A stretch of 20,814 bases of DNA from Chara braunii. Its lineage: Eukaryota > Streptophyta > Charophyceae > Charales > Characeae. Positions 10,362-18,388 of the stretch are shown in pieces; position 1 is the stretch's first letter, and the number at the start of each line of letters is the position of its first letter. The stretch is taken from assembly GCA_003427395.1 (NCBI GenBank), contig BFEA01000157.1:314831-335644 (forward strand). Reading direction: 5' to 3'. Both the position numbers and the translations under genes were made by a program. The notes under the pieces are model-generated. The model was given only the letters and a program-made list of their open reading frames with translations. It was not told the origin of the DNA and ran no database searches.

Positions 10362-10520
10362 ATGCCTAAAGCCCACGTCTGTCCGTGGTGGTCGACTATC
10401 ATCGTGGCCATCATCTTTTTCTTCATAGGTGCAATCATTGCCATCGTCGTGATGTTGTTCGTCTTCCTTGTCCTGCTACTGGTCGGCCTTTGCGTTTTGT
10501 TGCATCGGAAGTGTATCTGA
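10362..10520 (+). CDS. Candidate small membrane protein, 52 residues
   Basis: From the ATG at 10362 the frame gives MPKAHVCPWW followed by about 35 almost uninterrupted hydrophobic residues (including IIVAIIFFFIGAIIAIVVM) and a short basic end, HRKCI, before TGA. If translated, it would be one long or two short membrane segments with a basic tail. It sits 140 bases upstream of the trihelix reading frame, so it could be an upstream ORF of that transcript. I recognise no family. T-rich coding strands easily produce such hydrophobic runs by chance, so confidence is low. Confidence 0.2.
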   Translation: MPKAHVCPWWSTIIVAIIFFFIGAIIAIVVMLFVFLVLLLVGLCVLLHRKCI

Positions 10521-10660
10521 AGGCGGTGTGGGCAGGCGTTTACGTTGCAGGAATGGATGGCAGTGGATGGGCATCGGACATACCCAGTTTGGGAGGGCCA
10601 CGCAGCCGGTTTCCGGGGTACATGTAGGACGAGAACCTTGGTTTCGAAGCCCAGGTCTCC

Positions 10661-12964
10661 ATGGGGCTGTCGTCTATGATGTCGGACCCAGAGATCTGGG
10701 CTCGGCATGCCACTCAATCACCCGCGCACATGCGTCTCCCGGTTACCTTCACATCTAGCATGGATGCACCGCTCAGACCTGTTTCGGACCTCGGTACACG
10801 CATTCGTCCTCCACCTTCGGCAACGGTGGGTGGAACTGCATGTGGCTTCATTGACAGTACGCAGATTCCGGTGACTCCAAGTCTGCAACTTTCCCAAGGC
10901 GCCTCCTTTATTCCTCCTCCAGCTCCCGCCTGTATGCAGCCCCTTTTGGTCGATTGCTTACGCACCGTCGTTGTAGACAGGGCGTGGGCGAACCTCCGCA
11001 CTGTTGGGGGTGGTGTCGCTGAAGATGTACAGAGGATGCCGCAGGGCGTCAGTGCGTCCCTATCAGCAAGGGACCATGGACACATGGCCGACTGATGCAG
11101 TCCCCGCTTGCCGGACGTTGTGCGACTGGGGCACGATCCATCACCCACCGTGCCACGAGGGGAAGAAGAGTCACATCCGGCAGTGGCAGATGCACGTGGA
11201 CGAGAGGGTTGCGGAAGAGGGAGGGGCAGTGTTGGGGGACGGGTGCTTGAAAGTGGCAGTGAAGTAGATACAGGTGATGACGACGCGCAACCCGAGGGAG
11301 GTGATGTGCCGGGGAGGAGGAGAACCAGGTCATGGCTGCTGGAGGAGCGCATTGATCTGGCGAGGTTCATGAAGGAGGACGACGCCATGATGCAAATGGC
11401 GTCAGGTCGGCTGAAGCACGCGAGAAGGTCAGTGAGGAACGAGTGGGTGTCAAAGAAGATGAAGGCGGCAGGTTGGAGTAGGTTGGCGGAAGACTGCATG
11501 AAGAAGTGGTGCGACCTCATGAGCAAGATGAAGGACATCCTACACAAGTGTAACGCATCGGGGAAACCCTCATATTGGGAGATGAGCGTCGAAGACAGGA
11601 AACGGGAGGGAATCCTGACGACGTTTGAGCAGCCGCTGTGGGAGGAGATGGAGTGGGCACAACGAAAGTCGCCAGTCGCTTGCGACAATACCATGGCATC
11701 ATCAAACTTGCAGGGTTTTGAAAGCAGGGTTTCCGATAAGGAAACACCCGGTGGGCATGGCTCATCAGAAGGCGGGAGCCGTAGTGGTGCAAGTGTTGAA
11801 GAATCGGAGGGCTTGCGGAAGAAACGGCGTAGGGCAACGGGCAAAGATCGTGCTAGTGTTCACCTGCCAGTGTCGTCTATGGAGAGAGTTGTGTTGGATT
11901 CTAGTATGGCGGTCCGAGAAGGGATGGACATGGCGGCAAGCACTCTTGCCCGGGCAAGCACAGAGGGTGCGAAGCTGGTTGCAACCCAAGTTGGCGCATT
12001 GAAATTGAAAAACATTGAGTATGTGAAAAGTAGTATTAACACAGGGTTATATTTTGTATTTATATGTTGTGCAGTACAACGTGAACAACAAACACGTGGC
12101 TTGAAGGCAACGAGTGATGGTGAGAAGTTTGAAGGTGAAGATGCGCAAGACATTGATTCCGATATGAAGATGATGAAACGATTGCTTCGTTGTATGGCGA
12201 AGACTTTTTATTTCACACGTGCAGGAGACGTGGAAATGTACCCGTCGCCATCTGCTTTCGTTGATGCATTCTTAGAATTCGTTGGGACGCTTCGTGAAGA
12301 CGTAAGACGCGCAGTTGATCGAGTGGTTAAATCGAAAGGAATAATAGCAATTACAAGTATGGGTTCGAGGGAGCTGACGAACGTCAGAGGCGAGATTGCT
12401 TATGACATTGTTCGAGGGTTTTAGAGTGGTCTGGGACTTCCGTATCCGTGTGGCAGTTCAGTAGACCACCAAAAGATGAAACGGGACCAGATGAGGAAGA
12501 AAATGATGGAAGACTCTTCTTGGAGAATGAAAGGTAGTGAGTCATGGGGTGCAGAAAAGTTCAACAACGTAATTGACGGGGTACTGTACAGAGACTACAA
12601 GGAACTGAAGCGAAGAGGTTGCACACTTCAACAACTGGTTTTTGCTCACATGGTGCTCGACTGCCACATTAACAACAAGAGTCGTCCTGCACGAACTGCT
12701 CAAGCTACACAAGAGATGAGGCGGATCGAAGAGGCCATCATCACTTCACACAAGGCGAGAGTCGGCAAGGTTTCTGTCAATGTGATTCCTTTGGACAGAG
12801 AGAAGCGAGCTGTAGAGATCGTGAGAAAAATTTGGGAAAGACAAGACTTTTTGGGACGTAAGGGAAAAAATGAAGTGTTGAGAATGAAAGAAGATCACAA
12901 GTTTCTAAGTATATTTGACACCAACGATGTTCTAAATGTCTTTCAATGTCAAAAGAAACTCTGA
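10661..12964 (+). pseudogene. Trihelix (Myb/SANT-like) DNA-binding protein, frame broken by two stops
   Basis: A single plus-strand frame of 768 codons runs from the ATG at 10661 to TGA at 12962-12964 with no indel. It is interrupted only by TGA at 11093-11095 and TAG at 12422-12424. The first 145 codons are Pro/Ser-rich. Then come an acidic/Gly-rich stretch and, at about 11324-11656, a trihelix domain: a Trp near the start (RTRSWLLEERIDLARF), NEWV, the CMKKW helix and SGKPSYWEM. Such domains bind GT-type DNA elements in plant transcription factors and also occur in proteins linked to Harbinger-type transposons. The part after about 12080 (including MYPSPSAFVDAFLEFVGTL) and the 162 codons after the TAG (from 12476) have no domain I can name, but their composition matches the rest. 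An AT-rich hydrophobic piece at about 12019-12074, ending TTGTGCAG, looks like a short intron. A GT at 12030 would give a 45-base intron that keeps frame. No ATG follows the first stop before the domain, so an intact protein needs splicing, readthrough or a sequence correction. Otherwise it is a recent pseudogene. Confidence 0.65.
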
Positions 12965-12978
12965 ATGCTGAGGGTTTT

Positions 12979-12982
<4 letters not shown>

Positions 12983-13039
<57 letters not shown>
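12983..13039. repeat. (TC)n microsatellite, about 28 repeats
   Basis: An uninterrupted TC run directly follows a T9 tract just after the stop of the trihelix reading frame. It creates spurious Ser-Leu and Arg-Glu frames on the two strands. Confidence 0.97.
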
Positions 13040-13040
<1 letters not shown>

Positions 13041-13041
<1 letters not shown>

Positions 13042-13110
13042 CACACACACACCCGCATACACTCACACAGACACACATACACACACACACAGATACACAC
13101 TCTCACATAC
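13041..13110. repeat. CA-rich imperfect microsatellite
   Basis: Interrupted CA repeats with scattered T and C changes lie between the two TC arrays. They look like an older, decaying dinucleotide tract. Confidence 0.9.
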
Positions 13111-13122
13111 CTATGATGGTCG

Positions 13123-13191
13123 TCGAAGAGGTGGTCATGCTATCTGTCTAATTATGGCTCGAGTAACACACACATGCTATCACCTCTTCGA
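13123..13191. repeat. 11-bp inverted repeat between microsatellites
   Basis: TCGAAGAGGTG at 13123-13133 is the exact reverse complement of CACCTCTTCGA at 13181-13191, and CATG occurs just inside each arm with a two-base offset. The pair brackets the short non-repetitive island between the two TC arrays. Confidence 0.7.
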
Positions 13192-13195
13192 TAGA

Positions 13196-13210
13196 CTCTC
13201 TCTCTCTCTT

Positions 13211-13275
<65 letters not shown>
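13196..13275. repeat. Second (TC)n microsatellite
   Basis: TC repeats at 13196-13209 and 13213-13275 are split by a TTG interruption. With the first array, this places two long TC tracts in the same orientation within 300 bases. Confidence 0.97.
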
Positions 13276-13277
<2 letters not shown>

Positions 13278-13821
13278 ACCAGTGTGCGTTTGGCTCTAGA
13301 GTCTTCACATCAGCCACCACATTTGAATTTTTTTTTCCTCTACTCGGTTCACTCTGAACAAATGTCACAGTTGTACATATGACTTCGTACTTCCTATGCG
13401 CAATAACTTAACACTCTACCTACTCACGACCTTCGTCCGCTCTCTTGCTTGTGGGAGACTGAGCGGCAAGAGAGATATCATCATCACGCGTATCGTGTTC
13501 TTACAAATGAATGGTGTTTTGTCCTGCTTGTGCGTAATCGCCACCAGACTTGTTATGCATATCATGTATGTTGTAATTTATCGACTTTCTATTGGCATAT
13601 GAAACGGACGAGAACTCTCACCACAGTGATTTCTGTTTTTTTCTTTTGCGTTGAATTATATGTATGTAGCATAACATGCATATATGTTGTCCTTGTTACC
13701 ATTTCATTATCGTTTTCATGTATAACGCATAAAAAATATTTGCTTTCTAAGAGGTACTAGTAGTTTAAAGCCTTCATGTCCAATACATTTGGCAGTACGT
13801 TATAATGCCTTGTGTTACTGC
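13276..13821. other. Non-coding AT-rich stretch
   Basis: Frames up to 103 codons are open, but the products are unlike known proteins and consist largely of residues expected from AT-rich DNA. It may be 3' flanking sequence of the trihelix locus. Confidence 0.4.
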
Positions 13822-14180
13822 AAGTGCTCTGTGAACTTACCACGCCGAGGAGGAGGGGAGGAGACGCATTATATGTTCATAGGACTAAACGTAATACCGA
13901 TACGTAAAATAAGAACGTTCTTAGTAGTATCACAAGCGGATTGACTATACCTGGAGTATCAAATAGAAAAGATGTTGTAGTGAGATTACTTACATTTTTG
14001 CAATCTCACTTCAACATCTTCTGCATTTGATACTGCAGAATGCGTTACCGTTTGTGCCACTAGTAAGAACATTATTATTTTAAGTATCGATAGAGATACT
14101 GTCTTTATGAACATAGAAGGTGTCTCTCCCCCCCCCCCTCCCTTCCCTCCCCTTCTCGGCCTGCTCGGCTCACAGACATT
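13822..14180. repeat. Diverged fold-back (long inverted repeat) of about 360 bp
   Basis: The left arm (about 13822-13987) pairs with the right arm (14002 to about 14180) around a 14-base loop (13988-14001). The inner 32 positions match at 28 (AATCTCACT, CAACATCTT and ATTTGATAC on the right arm). Outside that, matched blocks alternate with mismatches: ACTAGTAAGAAC, ATTTTAAGTATCG, ATGAACATA, a pyrimidine tract and CTCGGC. By eye roughly three quarters of positions pair. The right arm has an 11-C run in a 35-base pure pyrimidine tract (14123-14157), opposite a purine tract on the left arm. This layout fits a non-autonomous fold-back or MITE-type element, or a long hairpin RNA locus. I could not identify a target-site duplication. 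Confidence 0.7.
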
Positions 14181-14230
14181 CACCTTTTTTTTTCTTCAAC
14201 AAATTAAATGTTTCTCTAACACATTTCAAT

Positions 14231-14249
14231 AAGTTGTGAATCACAACTT
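14231..14249. repeat. 19-base palindrome
   Basis: AAGTTGTGA and TCACAACTT flank a single central A, giving a perfect 9-bp inverted repeat. Function unknown. Confidence 0.8.
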
Positions 14250-14401
14250 CAACATTACCGTTTACTCGACCTATGATATAAAAACGGTTCTAAAATCGCT
14301 AAGAAAAAGTTATGAATCAACCCGATGAACTGAACCAATAACAATGAAAAAACGTTCATCAAAATACTCAAACATTTCATAACGTATTGCAACTTTCGGA
14401 T

Positions 14402-14477
14402 AAACGTAACCCCAATGTAAGCCCAACTTTAAAAGCAACATTGGGGAAAACGTAACCCCAACGTTAAAAGCAACATT
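14402..14477. repeat. Direct repeat containing a 9-bp inverted repeat
   Basis: AAACGTAACCCCAA occurs at 14402 and again at 14448. Both copies are followed by AAAAGCAACATT, with about 12 extra bases in the first copy. Within the first copy CCCCAATGT (14410-14418) pairs exactly with ACATTGGGG (14438-14446). The second copy's CCCCAACGT could compete for the same strand. Confidence 0.7.
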
Positions 14478-14566
14478 CATGGATTCGAATGTCAATTGCT
14501 TGTCGACAGATTGTAACGTTAGTCTTGTTAAAGCAACCATCCAAAATTGTTCCGTTCTCTTTCAAT

Positions 14567-14646
14567 GTTGATTAACCTTATACGGTTAAATGACAGTCAA
14601 GAATCAATCTTCTAAACTGTTTATAAACAAGATAAGGTTAATTAAC
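14567..14646. repeat. 15-bp inverted repeat flanking 50 bases
   Basis: GTTGATTAACCTTAT (14567-14581) pairs with ATAAGGTTAATTAAC (14632-14646) with one G-T pair. It has the size and AT content of a very small MITE-like insertion, but no duplicated target site is obvious. Confidence 0.6.
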
Positions 14647-15363
14647 AAAAAAATTATAAACTCGGATTTTTTCTGTTGGCGCCACACGCCTGCGCGCCTA
14701 CGCGCATGGACCCAGGAACACAAACGGAACAGGCACGCTTTCCTTTTTGGGAGAGTTCGAGATCGACTTCCCTGTTCGGGAAAGCGCGGAGCGGGAGAAG
14801 GCACATTTTTACGGTGGCGGTGGGGTCCCCTGTTCTGGTCGCTTTCCGTTCGTGGCGGCCTCATGCCGCCGACTTCCGCCAGACCGCTTTCCAGGCCGCC
14901 AGCCTGTGGGGTCCCACCCAAATACGACTCCATTTCTATCCCTTTCAAAGCAAGCATCTCCTCACCTACTGCTCCTGGTCAATCATGCTTTCCCCTCGAT
15001 GACCAACCAACCTCAAGGCGGTTTCAGCCATTAGGCAAAGGCTAGTCTTTGGTCTGGTGATAGACCCGCTTTCCGTTCTCGTCGGTTTCTGTCCCTCGTC
15101 TCAGGCTTCTGTTTTCTGTTTTTGTCTTTTGCTTCTGCTCCCTTTCTGTCTGAAGTCTGGAACCTTCGGGTACTTGGTAAATGATAAAGGCTTGGTAAGG
15201 ACGACCCATGAGGGTTGGGTCTACGAATTATCTAGGAGCTTCGGAACTCGGTAGTTGGAACGTCCTTTGGTCTAGTTGTCTTCGGTCCTCGGTTCTCTCT
15301 ACTTTCTACTCAATATCTTAAATGGACTGATGACGTCGTTATAAGTCACTCTTCGTGACAAAA

Positions 15364-15410
15364 GACCCCTGGGAGTTCCGGTACGGCGACCGGACGAAAC
15401 ATGTCGGGTC
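15364..15410 (+). ncRNA. Degenerate type I hammerhead ribozyme motif
   Basis: The parts fall in hammerhead order. Helix I is GACCC (15364-15368) with GGGTC (15406-15410). The first core box is CTGGGA (15369-15374), one base short of the consensus CUGANGA and consistent with loss of A6 with G at N7. Helix II runs from 15375 to 15395: G, T, a likely bulged T, then CCGGT, a six-base loop ACGGCG and ACCGGAC. The second core box GAAA is at 15396-15399. A minimal helix III (C-AT-G, 15400-15403) is followed by the cleavage triplet GTC ending at 15405. GTGACAA (15355-15361) and TTGTCAC (15425-15431) could extend helix I beyond an internal loop. Type I hammerheads with a very short helix III are known from canonical Penelope-like elements. 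This one lies about 490 bases upstream of ORF1. Lacking A6, this copy is probably inactive. Confidence 0.5.
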
Positions 15411-15431
15411 AATCCGCCGTTTGCTTGTCAC

Positions 15432-15901
15432 AGGTATCGACGATATGAGCACGATGCTCACTTTCGATACAAGCTGGTTAGGCTGTGCTTATTCTTTCTA
15501 ATTTTAATACCTACCAAGTCACGTTCGGGACGACTATGTTGCGTCATCTTGTTCCTCTTCTAGTCATCTCCTCCCCTCTCTCTCTTCCCCTACTTCTTCT
15601 TTCTCTGTGTCTCTGATCCTTGGTCCTTGTTGTCTGTCTTTCTTTGCACCGGTCGCGAATGAATTTAATGTGTCTTATGGGTCTTGTCATGATTGAGTAG
15701 TTAGGCCCCTGTGGGCCGCCTCTTGTATGAAATCGGTATCACTATCGATATCGTCGGTTGATGTATCCTTTCTTACACTACGAGAGAGTGACACGATTGC
15801 TTCTCACCTATCGATCGATTATCAATTGATTACCGATTTTGTCTCGAGGTTTAGGGTCTAGTTGTCGGTCCCTCTGGTTGTTTTTGGGTTCACTGTGCAT
15901 T
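15432..15901 (+). other. Probable 5' untranslated region of the Penelope-like element
   Basis: No coding sequence is supported before the ATG at 15902. The stretch is pyrimidine-rich around 15550-15640 and contains several TCGAT/ATCGA words near 15745-15820. An upstream extension of the ORF1 frame to 15839 starts only at TTG, so I do not include it. Confidence 0.4.
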
Positions 15902-17116
15902 ATGGCGGGTCTACAACCCAAGAGGGAATGTTTCCAGTGCGGAGCACTTAACCACTGGGCTCGAGATTGCCCGCAGAGAGTAAGGGGGTACCGACCGCCT
16001 GCCACTGGTGCGAATACCATTCCCACCGGACCACCGCTGTTGGCGCTACCGGCAGCCAGGAGTTCGACTCAGCCCGCTGCGTCTGCACCCGCTAATCAGC
16101 CAACTACAGGTACTACGGCGGTTAATTATCAACCACAAGCGAGGCAAGGATGGTGGAAGACTAACCAGAAACGTTTGGACGCGGTGTATAATCAATATGT
16201 AGAAGACAGGAAGATGGAAGCAAGAAGAAGGGAGGAGGAGGATAAGGCGAAGAGATTGAAAGAGGAAGAGGATAGAAAGCAACAATGGAAGAAGGAGCGT
16301 GAGGAGTTTGAGCAAGAGTTGGGGGTGAGAATAGACAAGAGATTGGATCTTATCTGTCAGACGAAGGGTAAACAGGTAGATATAGCTAGCAGCAGTGGGA
16401 AGGATGATGAACTATCATGCCTGCGATTGGAAAACGAGGAGTTGAGAAAGAAGGTCAATATGGGCAATCACCAGCAAGCAGAGGATGCGATTTCGCGTCT
16501 TCAGCATGAACTTTCGAAGGTACGGAAGCGGCTCTCCGACAGAAGAAGTGAAGGCGATGAAATTTTCGCGCTAAAGAAGGAAATTGAAGAACTGAGGGGG
16601 TCGGCCCTCGTTAAGTCTAACTTTGAGCAAGAGGTGGCTGGTTTGAGGAAGGAGATTAACCTGTTGAGGGAGCAGAATGTTGACTTCATGGATGAGGCTC
16701 GGCTTTGGAAGAATGAGGCCCTCCGTCCAGGCAACAAGAGAGGGAGCATTGTCGTCAATACCCCGGACTGCTCGAACCGAGGTACGCCGAGACCGCGTTG
16801 GACTGATAACATTAGGGAAACAGATAAGTGGAAGGAGGAATATCAAAAATTGCAGGGCTTGCATGAGGTGTCTAACGTGGAAGCAGAAGTGTTGAAGAAG
16901 AAGCGGGCCGAAGCGCTGACGCAAGCAGACAATCTGAGGAGAAAGAAAGAGGAAGCTGAGAAAGAGGTCTTACGGCTACAAGAGCAACTGAGTAAACTGA
17001 CTGCGGATGTTGGAGATAAGGAGAAGATGGATGGAGGTACGAACTTGAAGGAACGACTCGAGGCGGTTGCCTTGAGGTCGGGCAGGAAGAACATGAAGGC
17101 CACACCAGGGAGGTAG
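15902..17116 (+). CDS. ORF1: CCHC zinc-knuckle, coiled-coil protein of a retroelement
   Basis: The 404-codon frame starts at the first ATG (purine at -3, G at +4), only nine codons before the zinc knuckle CFQCGALNHWARDC. This is a C-x2-C-x4-H-x4-C motif using C10, C13, H18 and C23 and should bind nucleic acid. Residues 30-85 are Pro/Ala/Thr-rich. About 100-385 is a highly charged, Lys/Glu-rich region expected to form long coiled coils (for example RRREEEDKAKRLKEEEDRK), interrupted near 290-320 by a Gly/Pro/Arg-rich hinge. The plan resembles retroelement Gag or ORF1 proteins, so RNA binding and assembly around the element RNA are the likely roles. It ends with TAG at 17114-17116, but the same frame stays open for another 108 codons, so the TAG may be a mutation rather than the natural end. 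It is in the same frame as the EN-RT region downstream. No cysteine protease, capsid fold or methyltransferase is visible. Confidence 0.7.
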   Translation: MAGLQPKRECFQCGALNHWARDCPQRVRGYRPPATGANTIPTGPPLLALPAARSSTQPAASAPANQPTTGTTAVNYQPQARQGWWKTNQKRLDAVYNQYVEDRKMEARRREEEDKAKRLKEEEDRKQQWKKEREEFEQELGVRIDKRLDLICQTKGKQVDIASSSGKDDELSCLRLENEELRKKVNMGNHQQAEDAISRLQHELSKVRKRLSDRRSEGDEIFALKKEIEELRGSALVKSNFEQEVAGLRKEINLLREQNVDFMDEARLWKNEALRPGNKRGSIVVNTPDCSNRGTPRPRWTDNIRETDKWKEEYQKLQGLHEVSNVEAEVLKKKRAEALTQADNLRRKKEEAEKEVLRLQEQLSKLTADVGDKEKMDGGTNLKERLEAVALRSGRKNMKATPGR

Positions 17117-17443
17117 GCCGGTAGGCGGACGGAGGAGGCAGTGTCTCCTCAACCTATTAATAACCGAGCTGCCTTCGTCGAAAAACAGATACGACAACTT
17201 CGCATGTTGAAGAAATCGGGATTGGAACCTTTATGTAAGGAACCAGGTATTAAGCTGGGAAGGATGGAGCCAACTATCCTTAAACTGGCCGAATATCGAG
17301 CGAAGTTGGCCTTCCCGGAAGATAGGGGAAAGGAGAAGCAGAAGGAGTCGACGAGCTGCTCGGTTCATATTATCAAGGATGACGAAGCACAGAAGGATGT
17401 TGGGACATCAGAGGAAGGGGATGAGCAGAGTGTTGAGCTTTGA
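17117..17443 (+). pseudogene. Continuation of the ORF1 frame after TAG; SAP-like helical segment
   Basis: Directly after the TAG at 17114 the same frame runs 108 codons to TGA at 17441-17443 without an ATG at its beginning. It includes FVEKQIRQLRMLKKSGLEPL then CKEPGIKLGR and ILKLAEYRAKLAF. The pattern of two short helices around a Gly-containing turn is like a SAP-type DNA-binding or RNA-binding module, though I cannot confirm it. The end is acidic. It is most simply the C terminus of ORF1 separated by a nonsense change. TGA at 17441 lies only 15 bases before the ATG of ORF2 in the same frame, so it could be the real ORF1 stop or part of a former continuous polyprotein. Confidence 0.5.
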
Positions 17444-17458
17444 GGGTGTTCCCCGGAC

Positions 17459-18388
17459 ATGGCACGATTGTGGTCGCTGGCTAATGACTGCCGTGATAAA
17501 CGACGTCGGAAAGATGATATCTCTTTTGGTGGTCTATCCTCTTTTAGGATCAGTAACTCTAAGGTAACCTCTTCGGCATCTACGTTCTCCTCTATTCACT
17601 CTTCTCCCTCCTCCTCTTTTTCTCATGAAGCCTCCGGTTCTATTGCTCCTCCTCCCCGTCCTCCCTCTTTTCCTCTCTTTCCTCTCTCTCCTTTCCCTTC
17701 CTCTTCTTCTTCCTTTTCCTCTTCCTTGTCGACTTTTTTTCTTCGAGATAAAGAGTTTAATGCCTTTTTTAGGCTGTTGGTGATACAACTGATCTTAAAA
17801 GGGCAGATTCCTTGGGCGGATAAACTGAAGGGGTACCTGTTGAAATTCTTGGATGACGGGTTTGACTTTGAAAGGTGCGAAGGACCGTTGGTGTACGTGC
17901 TTCTTTCTCCATGGGCAAGGCATACGTATGTAGGGTCGACTTCTAGATCTTTGTCAGTTAGATGGAATGAGCATGTGTACCATTCTGTTAATCTTCAAGT
18001 AATTGAGAGTGGGCGGCGGAACCATCGCCTGTACGCTTGGATGAGACATTGCGGGGTAGGGCAGTATGTGGCTATTCCTGTGTGTGGATGTGAGGAGGCA
18101 GATCTTTTGCGGCTCGAGAAGTACGTGATTGGATGGATGAATCCGTATTTGAATAGTAGGGACAAGGTGAGGCGGAGTAATAGGCGCAGGGCGGGGAAGT
18201 GTGAAAGGAATCGCAAGATCAGGCAGGTTGGGGTAACAGGAGTTAAGAAACCGTTCCACACTCATCTATTGTTCCACTCCACGACTGACACGGTCTCTGC
18301 TTGCTTATCATCTATTCTCGAGGCGTGTATTGCAGATAAAGTCTCTTCAGTGGATGTAGCCTGTACAAGGGGGGAGCGATGGGCTTAG
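17459..18388 (+). CDS. Intact 5' segment of ORF2: GIY-YIG endonuclease domain
   Basis: This 309-residue open segment starts at an ATG with G at +4. Residues 37-92 are Ser/Pro/Phe-rich and come from almost pure pyrimidine DNA. The nuclease occupies about residues 144-235. VYVLLS supplies the Tyr of the GIY half (Y146), TYVGST the YIG half (Y157-V158-G159), SVRWNEH the conserved Arg (R168), LLRLEKYVIGWMNPYLN the metal-binding Glu (E220) and the late Asn (N232). All expected catalytic positions are therefore kept. A basic tail (VRRSNRRRAGKCERNRK) follows. The known role in this retroelement class is nicking the insertion target. I do not see the Cys-Cys-His-His pattern of canonical Penelope endonucleases, as expected for the Chlamys type. 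TAG at 18386 truncates it, and the frame continues directly after it. Confidence 0.8.
   Translation: MARLWSLANDCRDKRRRKDDISFGGLSSFRISNSKVTSSASTFSSIHSSPSSSFSHEASGSIAPPPRPPSFPLFPLSPFPSSSSSFSSSLSTFFLRDKEFNAFFRLLVIQLILKGQIPWADKLKGYLLKFLDDGFDFERCEGPLVYVLLSPWARHTYVGSTSRSLSVRWNEHVYHSVNLQVIESGRRNHRLYAWMRHCGVGQYVAIPVCGCEEADLLRLEKYVIGWMNPYLNSRDKVRRSNRRRAGKCERNRKIRQVGVTGVKKPFHTHLLFHSTTDTVSACLSSILEACIADKVSSVDVACTRGERWA

Larger units (their letters stand above)
14186..15300. other. Non-coding stretch upstream of the Penelope-like element
   Basis: The first half is AT-rich and the second, from about 14680, is richer in G+C. Frames of up to 151 codons are open here, but three different plus-strand frames and the minus strand overlap and none resembles a known protein. 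Small structures are listed separately. The part nearest 15300 may belong to the 5' region of the element. Confidence 0.35.

Noticed and set aside
10714-11844. 376-codon minus-strand frame
   Set aside because: It is the antisense shadow of the trihelix frame; its product is Ser/Pro-rich without a domain, whereas the plus strand encodes a recognisable trihelix domain.
12965-13357. Ser/Leu-rich frame and the Arg/Glu-rich frames on the other strand (12777-13106, 13180-13368)
   Set aside because: Pure products of the TC microsatellites.
14310-14540. 76-codon minus-strand frame
   Set aside because: Starts with ATG but has no recognisable domain and overlaps the direct and inverted repeats at 14402-14477.
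14590-15045. 151-codon plus-strand frame and overlapping frames
   Set aside because: Several frames are open at once on both strands, with no domain and a non-ATG or poor context; treated as non-coding.
15327-15333. Perfect CTGATGA as the missing first core box of the hammerhead
   Set aside because: It lies 63 bases before GAAA and the sequence next to it does not pair with the sequence next to GAAA; the damaged box at 15369 fits helices I and II properly.
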